Shown here piece after piece: positions 1 to 6,878 of a stretch of DNA of 17,905 nucleotides (position 1 is its first letter; every line of letters begins with the position of its first letter). Origin of the DNA: Muribaculaceae bacterium (GTDB taxonomy: Bacteria; Bacteroidota; Bacteroidia; Bacteroidales; Muribaculaceae); the NCBI GenBank assembly GCA_009775225.1, contig VSPE01000046.1, positions 1 to 17,905 on the forward strand. Direction: 5' to 3'. Below the pieces are notes generated by a model. The model searched no databases and was not told the origin of the DNA. It was given only the letters and a program-made list of their open reading frames with translations. Position numbers and translations under genes: made by a program.

Positions 1-5
1 ATTCT

Positions 6-28
6 CAATCTATTCAATCTATTCAATC
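6..28. repeat. 9-bp tandem repeat, about 2.5 copies
   Basis: The unit CAATCTATT occurs at 6-14 and 15-23, followed by a partial copy CAATC at 24-28. It is short and AT-rich and may continue in degenerate form to the left of the window. Confidence 0.7.
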
Positions 29-68
29 AATTAAAATCAATAATAATTGTTTTAAACGGATTTTAAAT

Positions 69-107
69 GTTTGGAATACGATATTAAGGACAATATTCCT
101 TCCAAAC
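69..107. repeat. Inverted repeat, 8-bp arms
   Basis: GTTTGGAA (69-76) is the perfect reverse complement of TTCCAAAC (100-107), with 23 nt between. A second pairing, GGAATA (73-78) with TATTCC, lies inside it, so two alternative hairpins can form. No T-tract follows, so it does not look like an intrinsic terminator. It could be the foot of an element, a structured RNA, or a binding site. Confidence 0.5.
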
Positions 108-170
108 AATTAAGACTGCTTGTTTCCAGACAATTAAAACTATGGAAAACAATTTTAGGCTCAAGTCGTA

Positions 171-220
171 ACCACTGTGCATTTGTTTAATTGCGTTTAG
201 ATAAATGGTAAAACAGTGGT
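171..220. repeat. Inverted repeat, 7-bp arms
   Basis: ACCACTG (171-177) pairs perfectly with CAGTGGT (214-220). The 36-nt interval contains most of a sequence that recurs inverted at 4596-4620. The long AT-rich loop and absence of a T-tract argue against a terminator. Confidence 0.4.
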
Positions 221-271
221 CGGAGACCCCGGATTTCATAAATCCATGCACCGTGATTACGTCTTGACCCC
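176..271 (+). repeat. Dispersed intergenic repeat, copy 1 (two parts)
   Basis: Two parts recur elsewhere in the window. Part one (176-200) matches the reverse complement of 4596-4620 at 22 of 25 positions. Part two (core 246-270, extended 239-271) matches 4614-4638 at 22 of 25 positions, and the reverse complement of 17798-17829 at about 28 of 33. The shared core reads ATGCACCG, then GATTACG or similar, then TTGACCC. All copies lie in intergenic DNA. Function is unknown; see the finding on this repeat. Confidence 0.65.
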
Positions 272-436
272 AATTTTCCTCGAGGTGGTACCCAAAGAAT
301 TGAAGACTAAGGAAAACTAATTTTTCATTTCCCGAAAAGGGCCGGAGGCCAGCCTGCCTTCGTGCGATGCTGTGGGCTGTGGGTGTGCTGTGTTGCGAGG
401 GCTTTATATACCGATGTTCCCTATCGCCTCAGTTCG

Positions 437-474
437 AAAAAAATCGCCCGCGGGAGCTGTTCCTGCGGGCGATT
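437..474 (-). terminator. Intrinsic terminator of the large secreted protein gene
   Basis: On the minus strand AATCGCCCGC (474-465) and GCGGGCGATT (451-442) form a 10-bp GC-rich stem around a 13-nt loop, followed by a run of seven T. It begins about 20 nt after the stop codon at 495-497, as expected for a Rho-independent terminator of that gene. Confidence 0.85.
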
Positions 475-494
475 GTGTGTTATGTGGGGTGTGT

Positions 495-2798
495 TCAGCG
501 AACTATCACTTTGGTGGTCTGTGTGCCGGTGCGGCGGATGTATATGCCCGGGGTGAGGGCGTCGACATCGATGCGTCGGCCCTGAATGTCGAAGTATTCG
601 CTGTGGGTGTCACCGTTCACTGTGATGGTGCCGATGCCGCTGCTGTCGGTGGCTGTTGCAAGCACTTTTACGGGCTGTCCTATGGCTGCGGGAGCTTCTA
701 CAAGCATCCAGTTGAGGCGCTTGGATAGTTTGCCGTTGCGGTCGGTAGTGGTTACGCACAGGAGCGAGCGTTCGCCGGGTTCGAGAGCTACCTCGAGGTA
801 CATGGGGAAGATGAGGGTCTCCGACATGTTGGAATAGCTTGTGAGGTATTGTATGATTTCGTAGTCGCTGTTGTGGTCGCGGTGGTCGGGGGCGAAGCCT
901 TTGCCGTATGCTTCTTCGGCGGTGGCGTTGAGCACTATGTCGACGTGTACTACTTTCTTACCTTTGGACTCTATGTATACGGGGTTTACCATGTCGGCCC
1001 AGGGTTCTTCCTGAGTGAAGGTGAGGTCGGTGTATTCGAAGATTTCTGAGCGGCACAGGCGTGTTATGGGGCGTACGGTGTTGGTTTCCTCGTTGTATTC
1101 CAGACCGAGTACGGCTACGAAAGCGCAGGAGCCGGGAGAGTTTACGATTGCGTTTTCTATGTTGCGGTCGCCGAAGTAGAAGAACTCGGCCTTCTGGGCG
1201 TTCTCCCACGAGCCGAATATGGCGAGTGCCTGATTGCTGATTTTGAGAATTTGTTCGGCGAAGTCTTCGTCGGTGAGATTGTCTTCGGTAATGTATCGTT
1301 TGTCGAATACGGCGTTGGTGTATATCATTATCTGCTCGTTTGCTTTTACGGAGAAGCGTATGCCGTCTTGGCAGGCTTCACTCACGTTTACTTCGAACAT
1401 GTCGGCGGGCAGAGTGGCATATTCTTCGGGGTCGAGATAGTCGAACGGTGTTTTTTCCATAGTCACTGTTCCTACGCTGAGTGTGAGCATGTCTTTCTGC
1501 GAGAAGGCGTGTATGCCTATGTAGTATTTGCCTGGTGTGTCGATGAAGCACTCAGCCTCGAAGAGGTGGAGAGAGCTGTCGTCGTTGCGGGTTTCGGTGA
1601 AGTTTTCGAGGCGGAGTACGGTGGTCTTCATGGCTTCTGGCACGGGTGCTGTGCCGAGGCATAGCTCTACCGACTCGGGGCAGTTTGCCGACTGTGCTGC
1701 GGCTCGGAGGGTGAATTTATATTTGCCGGTGCGGGTGACTTCTACAGCCGGGAGTATTGCCCAGTCGTCGGCGGCCATTTTCCAGTTTTCCTGTATGCGG
1801 AGTTCGTCAGGGTAAGTATCCATTACCTGCCATGTCTTGCCGTCATCGTTCATGTCGTAGATTTTGAGCATGTTTATTGCGTCGGGCGAAGGGGTGAACG
1901 ATAGGGGCAGGTCGAGAGTGAAGTCGTCGGGCAGCTCGGCCACGAATGTTCGGCTCACGGGTTTGCTGTACACGGTGGTGCCGTCTACGTCGTACGATAT
2001 TGTGCATACGGCAGTGTGTGTGCCGGCGGCTACGCTGAACTCGAAGGGCACTACTGCGCCGGGGTCGCCCTCTACGGGGTATGTGGCGTTGTCGTCTACT
2101 ACAATGGTAGCGGTCATTGTCTCGGCGGTGATGTCGTTTCCGGCCACTGTCGCTGCCGGAAATTCTATGGTTGCCGTGGCCGAGAGACCGTCGGTAGTGA
2201 TGCTGAAGCCCGGTTCGGCGGGATAGTCGGCAGCGGTGCCCGATACGGTGATGTCGAAAATTTTCAGGTTCACGCCACCGCATCCGTGCTCAGTGGTGAG
2301 GTGGTAGCCGATGTATATGTTCTGTCCGGCCGGCACGTTGAACTGCTCTTCCACGCGCTCGGAGCTACCGGCGGTTGAGAAAGCGGCGTTGGAGTATATT
2401 ACGTTTGTCATTTCCTCGGGCGTGGGAGCTGTACCCCAGCACAGCGAGTAGCCTACATTTACAAAATTTCGTGTTATGGCGCTGTACGATATTGTGAATG
2501 AGCCTCCGGCCTCGGTAGCGAGCTGCGGGAGGATGAGCCAGCTGTCGGCCTGCTCGTTGTAGTCTTCATAGCAGGCGAAGGCATCGGTGTAGTCTCCGTC
2601 AATCCAGTAGTTGCCGAATTCCCAGTAAGGCTCGTATTCGGAGGCCGGGAGGTTTACGCAGCCGTTGAAGTCGTTTTCAGTAGGCGCGAAATGGGCGGGG
2701 ATGCTAAGCGGAGCCTCTGCTGCGGCAGCCTGCATGCTGATAGCGGCTGCTGCCACAGTTGCCATGAATGACACTTTTTTGTAAGAAATCTTTCTCAT
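495..2798 (-). CDS. Large secreted protein with duplicated lectin-like module and C-terminal sorting-like motif
   Basis: The product is about 767 residues and is probably exported. Residues 1-27 look like a signal peptide (MRKISYKK, then a hydrophobic Ala-rich stretch ending AAAAE). I chose the ATG at 2798 because an in-frame ATG at 2837 would add 13 residues ahead of the signal peptide and lies inside the predicted -7 box. Two homologous modules follow, at about 30-190 and 285-450. Each has an AD.W.ILP motif, a C.GTAP.PE.M motif and a YIG(Y/I)H motif, resembling choice-of-anchor J or cleaved-adhesin beta-sandwich modules. A fibronectin-III-like segment lies between them. The region at about 455-710 was not recognised. 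The C-terminus (EYFDIQGRR, PGIYIRR, TKVIVR) matches the ends of the next two proteins and resembles a type IX secretion signal. Surface binding or adhesion is inference. It has its own promoter and terminator. Confidence 0.8.
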   Translation of the reverse strand: MRKISYKKVSFMATVAAAAISMQAAAAEAPLSIPAHFAPTENDFNGCVNLPASEYEPYWEFGNYWIDGDYTDAFACYEDYNEQADSWLILPQLATEAGGSFTISYSAITRNFVNVGYSLCWGTAPTPEEMTNVIYSNAAFSTAGSSERVEEQFNVPAGQNIYIGYHLTTEHGCGGVNLKIFDITVSGTAADYPAEPGFSITTDGLSATATIEFPAATVAGNDITAETMTATIVVDDNATYPVEGDPGAVVPFEFSVAAGTHTAVCTISYDVDGTTVYSKPVSRTFVAELPDDFTLDLPLSFTPSPDAINMLKIYDMNDDGKTWQVMDTYPDELRIQENWKMAADDWAILPAVEVTRTGKYKFTLRAAAQSANCPESVELCLGTAPVPEAMKTTVLRLENFTETRNDDSSLHLFEAECFIDTPGKYYIGIHAFSQKDMLTLSVGTVTMEKTPFDYLDPEEYATLPADMFEVNVSEACQDGIRFSVKANEQIMIYTNAVFDKRYITEDNLTDEDFAEQILKISNQALAIFGSWENAQKAEFFYFGDRNIENAIVNSPGSCAFVAVLGLEYNEETNTVRPITRLCRSEIFEYTDLTFTQEEPWADMVNPVYIESKGKKVVHVDIVLNATAEEAYGKGFAPDHRDHNSDYEIIQYLTSYSNMSETLIFPMYLEVALEPGERSLLCVTTTDRNGKLSKRLNWMLVEAPAAIGQPVKVLATATDSSGIGTITVNGDTHSEYFDIQGRRIDVDALTPGIYIRRTGTQTTKVIVR

Positions 2799-2834
2799 TG
2801 AGTGGTAATAATGGATTATAATCAAATATTGCTG

Positions 2835-2868
2835 CAAATATACGTATTTATGTGGCCATGTGCAACAA
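2835..2868 (-). promoter_or_regulatory. Bacteroidetes-type promoter for the large secreted protein
   Basis: On the minus strand the -7 box TATATTTG (2842-2835) fits TAnnTTTG exactly. A TTGTTG (2868-2863) lies 20 nt upstream as the -33 element. Transcription would start near 2828, leaving an untranslated leader of about 30 nt before the ATG at 2798. The fit supports starting at 2798. Confidence 0.7.
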
Positions 2869-3030
2869 GGCGCATGTTTATTTGGCTTCAGTATGACATC
2901 AGTGCTGTAGATTGCCGTCGCTTAGCGAAGTCGGTTTTGCGCAACAATATTGCGTAGAGTGGCCTGTGGCGGGGTTTGGGGCTTTGGTGTGTCATAAGGT
3001 TATATAAAATCAAAAAATATTGGCAAAAAT

Positions 3031-3061
3031 TTTGGAAATTTAAAAATAGTGCATACCTTTG
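3031..3061 (+). promoter_or_regulatory. Bacteroidetes-type promoter for the 431-residue secreted protein
   Basis: TTTG (3031-3034) and TACCTTTG (3054-3061) match the -33 and -7 consensus with a 19-nt spacer. The start site would be near 3068, giving a leader of about 90 nt, which is longer than for the other genes here. Confidence 0.75.
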
Positions 3062-3159
3062 TGTTGTGAACCCGTTGCCAAATCATTTCCAGGCTTGAAA
3101 AACGGACGGCGGCGGGGGCAACCACTTATTATTAACGTTCTTACAATTTCTAAGACTGT

Positions 3160-4455
3160 ATGAAAAAACTCTACACTCTTGCTCTTACCGCCGCTGTAGC
3201 TCTCTCGGCTGCCGCTACGCCTCAACTTGAGACACGTACTCTTACTGCCAAATCCCAGTTCAAGGCTGTGCCTGCCCATACTATTGCCGGTGTTAATAAA
3301 ATGGCCAAGGCTCCTGCCGCGGCTCCCGCTCTTACCGACATCTTAGGCAACTATACACTGACTTACGTGGAAGAGCTTGAAGCCGGTGCCACCTGCGAGT
3401 ATGAGGTAATAATGACCTCAGGCAGCACTACAGGAACGGTAGCCATAGACATTCCTTTCGTGAATGGAACCAACACTCTCACGATGAAGCTTGAGGGTAC
3501 TTATTCCGACGGCACCATAACTTTTGCCGGAGGCCAGACTTTCTCCGGTGTAACTATCACTTATTATCACTGGGCTGCCGACTACAAATCGTTCAGCACC
3601 GTTCCTACAATCAGCGCAAGCTGGAGCGGCACAGGCTTTGTTTTCGACGGCGATGACTGCATAGGCCTGCCTGCCGGTGGAGATAGTTTCTATTTCCTTG
3701 CCGATGAGTTCAATCTCACCAAGATTGTAGATGACCCCAATGCAAATCCCAACGAAGGCTGGACTTCGGTAGGTGAAGCTACATTCCAGGACGGCTGGGT
3801 GCTCACAGCTTTTGGCGTAGACCAGACACTCGCCGAGAACCATTATAAGGTAGAGCTTCAGCAGAACGATGCTGACCAGAATGTGTACCGCCTCGTAGAC
3901 CCCTATCATGGCAACTTCCCTCTTGTAGCCCGGAACCAGTCTACCAAGGTCGGATATATCCAGTTCGATGTCACTGACCCCGACCACGTATGCTTTGCTG
4001 CTGTAGAAGCCGGCTTCGCCAACTCATCGCTCGGCGTCAGCAAGATGTATTGCTACAATGCTCTCGGCTGGGCTGTAGTCTATACAGGTAAGACAGCGGC
4101 TGAAGTGGTTGCACAGGTCGGTGAGGAATTCGACTACACTACATTTAAAGATGGTGTTGTGACTCTTGCAAGCTATCCCAATGTCGAGAAGGGTGGTTTT
4201 ACCAATGATGCCTGCTTCGGTATTCAGGGCGAAATAAATGGCGGCTATGGCTGGAATGACAACCAAAAGCTTGGAGTGAATATGGAAGCCAAAATATGGT
4301 TCCCCATCGGTGCCGGCGTAGAAGATGTGACTGTAAGCGAAGCCGAAGGTGCAGTAGAGTACTACAATCTCCAGGGTGTACGCCTCGAGCGTCCCGCAGC
4401 AGGTGTTGTAATCCGCGTACAGGGCGGCAAAGCCACCAAAATGCTTGTAAAGTAA
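3160..4455 (+). CDS. Secreted protein with YYR/TDPxKV repeat module (one copy) and C-terminal sorting-like motif
   Basis: A 431-residue protein that I cannot assign to a named family. Residues 1-20 form a clear signal peptide (MKKLYTLALTAAVALSAAA). A low-complexity Ala/Pro/Lys linker (about 37-57) leads to a beta-rich domain (about 58-190, starting LGNYTLTYVEE) of unknown family. Residues about 200-384 form a module shared with the next gene: W.SVG...F.DGW, then VYRLVDPY (242-249), then DVTDPDHV (270-277), then DGVVTLASYP. The last 45 residues (EYYNLQG, RPAAG, GGKATKMLVK) form the C-terminal motif, which resembles a type IX sorting signal. It is transcribed alone from its own promoter and ends at a strong hairpin. 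Its paralogue follows in the same orientation, suggesting tandem duplication and divergence. An extracellular location is inferred; no catalytic motif was seen. Confidence 0.8.
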   Translation: MKKLYTLALTAAVALSAAATPQLETRTLTAKSQFKAVPAHTIAGVNKMAKAPAAAPALTDILGNYTLTYVEELEAGATCEYEVIMTSGSTTGTVAIDIPFVNGTNTLTMKLEGTYSDGTITFAGGQTFSGVTITYYHWAADYKSFSTVPTISASWSGTGFVFDGDDCIGLPAGGDSFYFLADEFNLTKIVDDPNANPNEGWTSVGEATFQDGWVLTAFGVDQTLAENHYKVELQQNDADQNVYRLVDPYHGNFPLVARNQSTKVGYIQFDVTDPDHVCFAAVEAGFANSSLGVSKMYCYNALGWAVVYTGKTAAEVVAQVGEEFDYTTFKDGVVTLASYPNVEKGGFTNDACFGIQGEINGGYGWNDNQKLGVNMEAKIWFPIGAGVEDVTVSEAEGAVEYYNLQGVRLERPAAGVVIRVQGGKATKMLVK

Positions 4456-4480
4456 CATATTACAATTAGTTAAAACTTTT

Positions 4481-4527
4481 GACGGTCTCCCGGCGCGTAG
4501 CTTCGCGTTGGGAGACTGTCTCGTTTC
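4481..4527 (+). terminator. Intrinsic terminator after the 431-residue protein gene
   Basis: GACGGTCTCCC (4481-4491) pairs with GGGAGACTGTC (4510-4520), an 11-bp stem with one G-U pair, followed by a modest T-rich tail (TCGTTTC). Its inner sequence CTCCCGGCGCGTA...TTCGCG is shared with the terminator at 6399-6440. Confidence 0.8.
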
Positions 4528-4595
4528 CTCCTATTGCGGAGGCGGTGCATGTATAGGAGCATCTCGCTTTTGTCGGTGCAAAAACTAGTTTTTAT

Positions 4596-4638
4596 CCAAA
4601 CGCTATTAAACAAATGCACCGCGATTACGGCTTGAGCC
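4596..4638 (+). repeat. Dispersed intergenic repeat, copy 2
   Basis: The two parts found apart at the left end of the window are fused here. Positions 4596-4620 match 176-200 in inverted orientation (22 of 25). Positions 4614-4638 match 246-270 in direct orientation (22 of 25). The copy lies between a terminator and the promoter of the next gene, about 78 nt before its -33 element. No other recognisable feature occupies this 320-bp intergenic gap. Confidence 0.65.
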
Positions 4639-4715
4639 AGAATAACTCTGTTTTGCCGATGTCGGGTGCTTTTTGCCATAAAAGTTGGATTGTGCCTGTT
4701 TTTATGTCTTAAAAA

Positions 4716-4747
4716 TTTGGGAGAAGGCGAAAATGTGCTTAACTTTG
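4716..4747 (+). promoter_or_regulatory. Bacteroidetes-type promoter for the 534-residue secreted protein
   Basis: TTTG (4716-4719) and TAACTTTG (4740-4747) match the -33 and -7 boxes with a 20-nt spacer. The inferred start site near 4754 gives a leader of about 22 nt before the ATG at 4776. Confidence 0.75.
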
Positions 4748-4775
4748 CGGCTGACGTAAAACCATAATCCGATAT

Positions 4776-6380
4776 ATGAAAAGAATTCTGACCATCATCA
4801 CAATGTCGGCTGCTACGCTTTGGAGCGCGGCAGCGGCGGCTCCCGATGCTATAGAGGTGCCGTGTATCGACCGTCCCGCTACAGCGGTTACAGCAATGAG
4901 CGCTCGCCACATAATGAGCGCAAGCGAGGCCCTTGAAGCCGCACCTGCCGCGCCTGCGAAGGCTCCTGCGGCCAAAGCTCCCGAGGGCGAGTGGGCCGAC
5001 AAAGGCAGTGTGACGTGGCACGAAGGCATACTGTCGGTGTTCAGCGACATACCCGAAGGGCTGAGCTGGAGCGTGCCCGTGCAGGAGAGCGTGAGCGCCC
5101 CTGGCTACTACCGCATGCAGCCTTATGCGTCGGAGTCGTGCCCCGTAGCGCAGACCATAGGACGCACCAATGCCGCATGGTTCTATTTCAACGCCACCGA
5201 CCCCGCCAAGGTGTATCTCGAAGACCCCGAGGGCTGGTACTTCACCCTAAGTCAGATTGTACCCGAGAACGGCTGGGAAGATGCAGGCGCACGCTATGGC
5301 ACTTTCCGCGACAATGTAATGGATTTCCCGGCGCAGAGCTTCGCCATATATCTCTCGGTGCAGGAGGGGCAGGAACCGCAGTGGAATGCCGTAAACCTTA
5401 AGGGCCAGTTCATGATAGTGTTCCCCGGCGGCGAGGTCAAGGACCACAGCATAGCTGTGGACAGCGATATATGCGGCGCCGGCAGCACGGCACAGCTGCG
5501 CCTGAGCGCGCTCGGCAAGGACGTGCGCGGAGTGAAGGTAGGTGTGTTCGAGGGGTATTACGATGCTGTGTCTCCCGAGATGATTACGGCAGTGGTGGCT
5601 CAGGGCGCGTCGGTCGATGCCGCCGCGGGCAAAGCCGTGAACCTGCGTCTGCGCGGCCGCGGCATGCGCACGGCGCTCGCAGTGACTACCGATGCCGAAG
5701 GGCTTGGCCGTGAAGCTGCCGTGGCATATATGATAGCTACCGAGGACGATGCCGCCCAATGGCGTGCCGTAGGCCGCGGCTCCATGACCGACGGCATCAT
5801 GTCGTGCTACTACGGCTATGAAATACCTGTGGAGACTTTCGATGTGGATATAGAAGAGAACATAGAGCGGCCCGGCTACTACCGCATTGCCAATCCGTAT
5901 GCGCGCCACACGGTGTTCGGCCCCTTCCACGGCCTGCTCGGCCACGATGACTGCCACTATCTGTATGTCGACGCCACCGACCCCGACAAGGTCGACATCG
6001 AGGCAAGCGCCATAGGCTACGGCAGCCCCGAAATAGGGCAGATATATATCTGGAGCGAGGCTGGCTACCTCACCGATACCGGCTACGGCTGGCTGGCCGA
6101 CCTCTACAGTTACGGCACGCTCGCCGACGGTGTTATTACCTTCCCCGAAGATGCCTTTGTAATGGGTTGCAACCTCGACAACAACGGCCAGGCTCAGTTC
6201 GGCGGCGGCACAACGTTCAGGCTTGTGCTTCCCGACGGGGCCGGAGTCGACGCACCTGTGGTCGGCGAGGACGGCGAGGCGCAGTACTACAACCTTCAGG
6301 GCCTGCCTGTGGCAGAGCCGTCGTCGGGCCTGTATATCCGCCGTCAGGGCGGCAAGGCCACCAAAGTATTGGTAAAGTAA
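4776..6380 (+). CDS. Secreted protein with two YYR/TDPxKV repeat modules and C-terminal sorting-like motif
   Basis: A 534-residue protein of unrecognised function. Residues 1-22 are a signal peptide (MKRILTIITM, then an Ala-rich region). An Ala/Pro/Lys linker (about 53-70) follows. Module 1 (about 73-219) carries GYYRMQPY (110-117) and NATDPAKVYLE (139-149). A segment at about 222-322 looks like a fibronectin-III-type beta-sandwich. Module 2 (about 329-487) carries GYYRIANPY (367-375) and DATDPDKVDIE (399-409), then DGVITFPEDAF. The C-terminus (QYYNLQG, SSGLYIRR, GGKATKVLVK) is nearly identical to that of the preceding gene, with DNA similarity running past the stop into the terminator. The two genes are probably tandem paralogues, one carrying an extra module. 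No enzymatic motif is visible. Cell-surface or secreted location is inferred from the signal peptide and the C-terminal motif. Confidence 0.8.
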   Translation: MKRILTIITMSAATLWSAAAAAPDAIEVPCIDRPATAVTAMSARHIMSASEALEAAPAAPAKAPAAKAPEGEWADKGSVTWHEGILSVFSDIPEGLSWSVPVQESVSAPGYYRMQPYASESCPVAQTIGRTNAAWFYFNATDPAKVYLEDPEGWYFTLSQIVPENGWEDAGARYGTFRDNVMDFPAQSFAIYLSVQEGQEPQWNAVNLKGQFMIVFPGGEVKDHSIAVDSDICGAGSTAQLRLSALGKDVRGVKVGVFEGYYDAVSPEMITAVVAQGASVDAAAGKAVNLRLRGRGMRTALAVTTDAEGLGREAAVAYMIATEDDAAQWRAVGRGSMTDGIMSCYYGYEIPVETFDVDIEENIERPGYYRIANPYARHTVFGPFHGLLGHDDCHYLYVDATDPDKVDIEASAIGYGSPEIGQIYIWSEAGYLTDTGYGWLADLYSYGTLADGVITFPEDAFVMGCNLDNNGQAQFGGGTTFRLVLPDGAGVDAPVVGEDGEAQYYNLQGLPVAEPSSGLYIRRQGGKATKVLVK

Positions 6381-6398
6381 ATTAGTTCATATACTTGG

Positions 6399-6440
6399 AA
6401 GCCTCCCGGCGCGTATCATTCGCGGAGGGAGGCTTTTTTT
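6399..6440 (+). terminator. Intrinsic terminator after the 534-residue protein gene
   Basis: AAGCCTCCC (6399-6407) pairs with GGGAGGCTT (6427-6435), and seven T follow the GC stem (6434-6440). The next gene converges from the other side, ending at 6465. The opposite strand has only a weak T-tract, so bidirectional action is uncertain. Confidence 0.9.
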
Positions 6441-6464
6441 CGTTTTCTCTTGTTGTTGCGGCCG

Positions 6465-6878
6465 CTATTCTCCCAAGAGGGCTTTGCGCCACTTGTCGGA
6501 GACGGTGGCTGGAGCGTGAGTCTTTACGTCGATGTTCACCATTACGGTGCGGGCCGAGCATTTCACGACGCCGCTTTCGGTGACGATGCGCTGAGCCAGC
6601 GTGAGCGACGTGTCGCCGATGTGCTCCATCGCGGTCTCTACGCTTATGCGCTCGTCGATGAGTGTGGGTTGGTGGAAGTCGACGTTAATATTCGCCACAA
6701 CGGGCACTGTCGGTTCGTGCTCGAAGCCGCTGTCCATGTACTGCTTGAAGAAAGTGAGCTTGCCCATGTCGAAGTACTGGAGGTACATGGCGTTGTTCAC
6801 GTGGCCGAACATGTCGATGTCGTTGAAGCGCAGTTGTACGGGTATCCGGTGTCGGAAGTTAATATTGTTGAAGTCCAT
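6465..6878 (-). CDS. Hotdog-fold acyl-CoA thioesterase (4HBT family)
   Basis: A 137-residue cytoplasmic thioesterase of the 4-hydroxybenzoyl-CoA thioesterase superfamily, which hydrolyses acyl-CoA thioesters; the substrate cannot be read from the sequence. The signature RFNDIDMFGHVNNAMYLQYF (17-36) contains Asp22, which I align with the catalytic Asp17 of Pseudomonas 4HBT, and the GHVNN turn typical of YbgC/FadM-like members. Full length for the family. I chose the ATG at 6878 because it overlaps the stop of the upstream gene by one base (TAATG), indicating translational coupling; the open frame extends further upstream but encodes only Arg-rich shadow sequence antisense-free of family similarity. 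It is the last gene of the esterase-recF-DUF721-thioesterase operon. Confidence 0.9.
   Translation of the reverse strand: MDFNNINFRHRIPVQLRFNDIDMFGHVNNAMYLQYFDMGKLTFFKQYMDSGFEHEPTVPVVANINVDFHQPTLIDERISVETAMEHIGDTSLTLAQRIVTESGVVKCSARTVMVNIDVKTHAPATVSDKWRKALLGE

Larger units (their letters stand above)
1..436. other. AT-rich gene-free region
   Basis: No convincing coding region is visible on either strand; the short open frames between 362 and 728 lie over the terminator or antisense to the downstream gene. The first 220 bases are strongly AT-rich, unlike the GC-rich genes of the window. The stretch holds a 9-bp tandem repeat, two long-loop inverted repeats, a small hairpin (GGATTT 231-236 with AAATCC 240-245), and a copy of a repeat found twice more in the window. 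From about 300 to 436 I see no recognisable structure. A non-coding RNA cannot be excluded, but none was recognised. Confidence 0.6.
2799..3159. other. Divergent intergenic region
   Basis: This gap separates two divergently transcribed secreted-protein genes and holds one promoter for each. Between the promoters there is a perfect 8-bp palindrome TTGCGCAA (2937-2944), which overlaps an inverted repeat CGCAA (2940-2944) / TTGCG (2950-2954), and a TCGCT-T-AGCGA inverted repeat (2918-2928). These could be operator sites, but nothing links them to a regulator. No gene is visible. Confidence 0.5.

Noticed and set aside
362..728. Short plus-strand reading frames at the left end
   Set aside because: They cover the minus-strand terminator and the antisense of the secreted protein gene, with Cys-rich or otherwise improbable composition.
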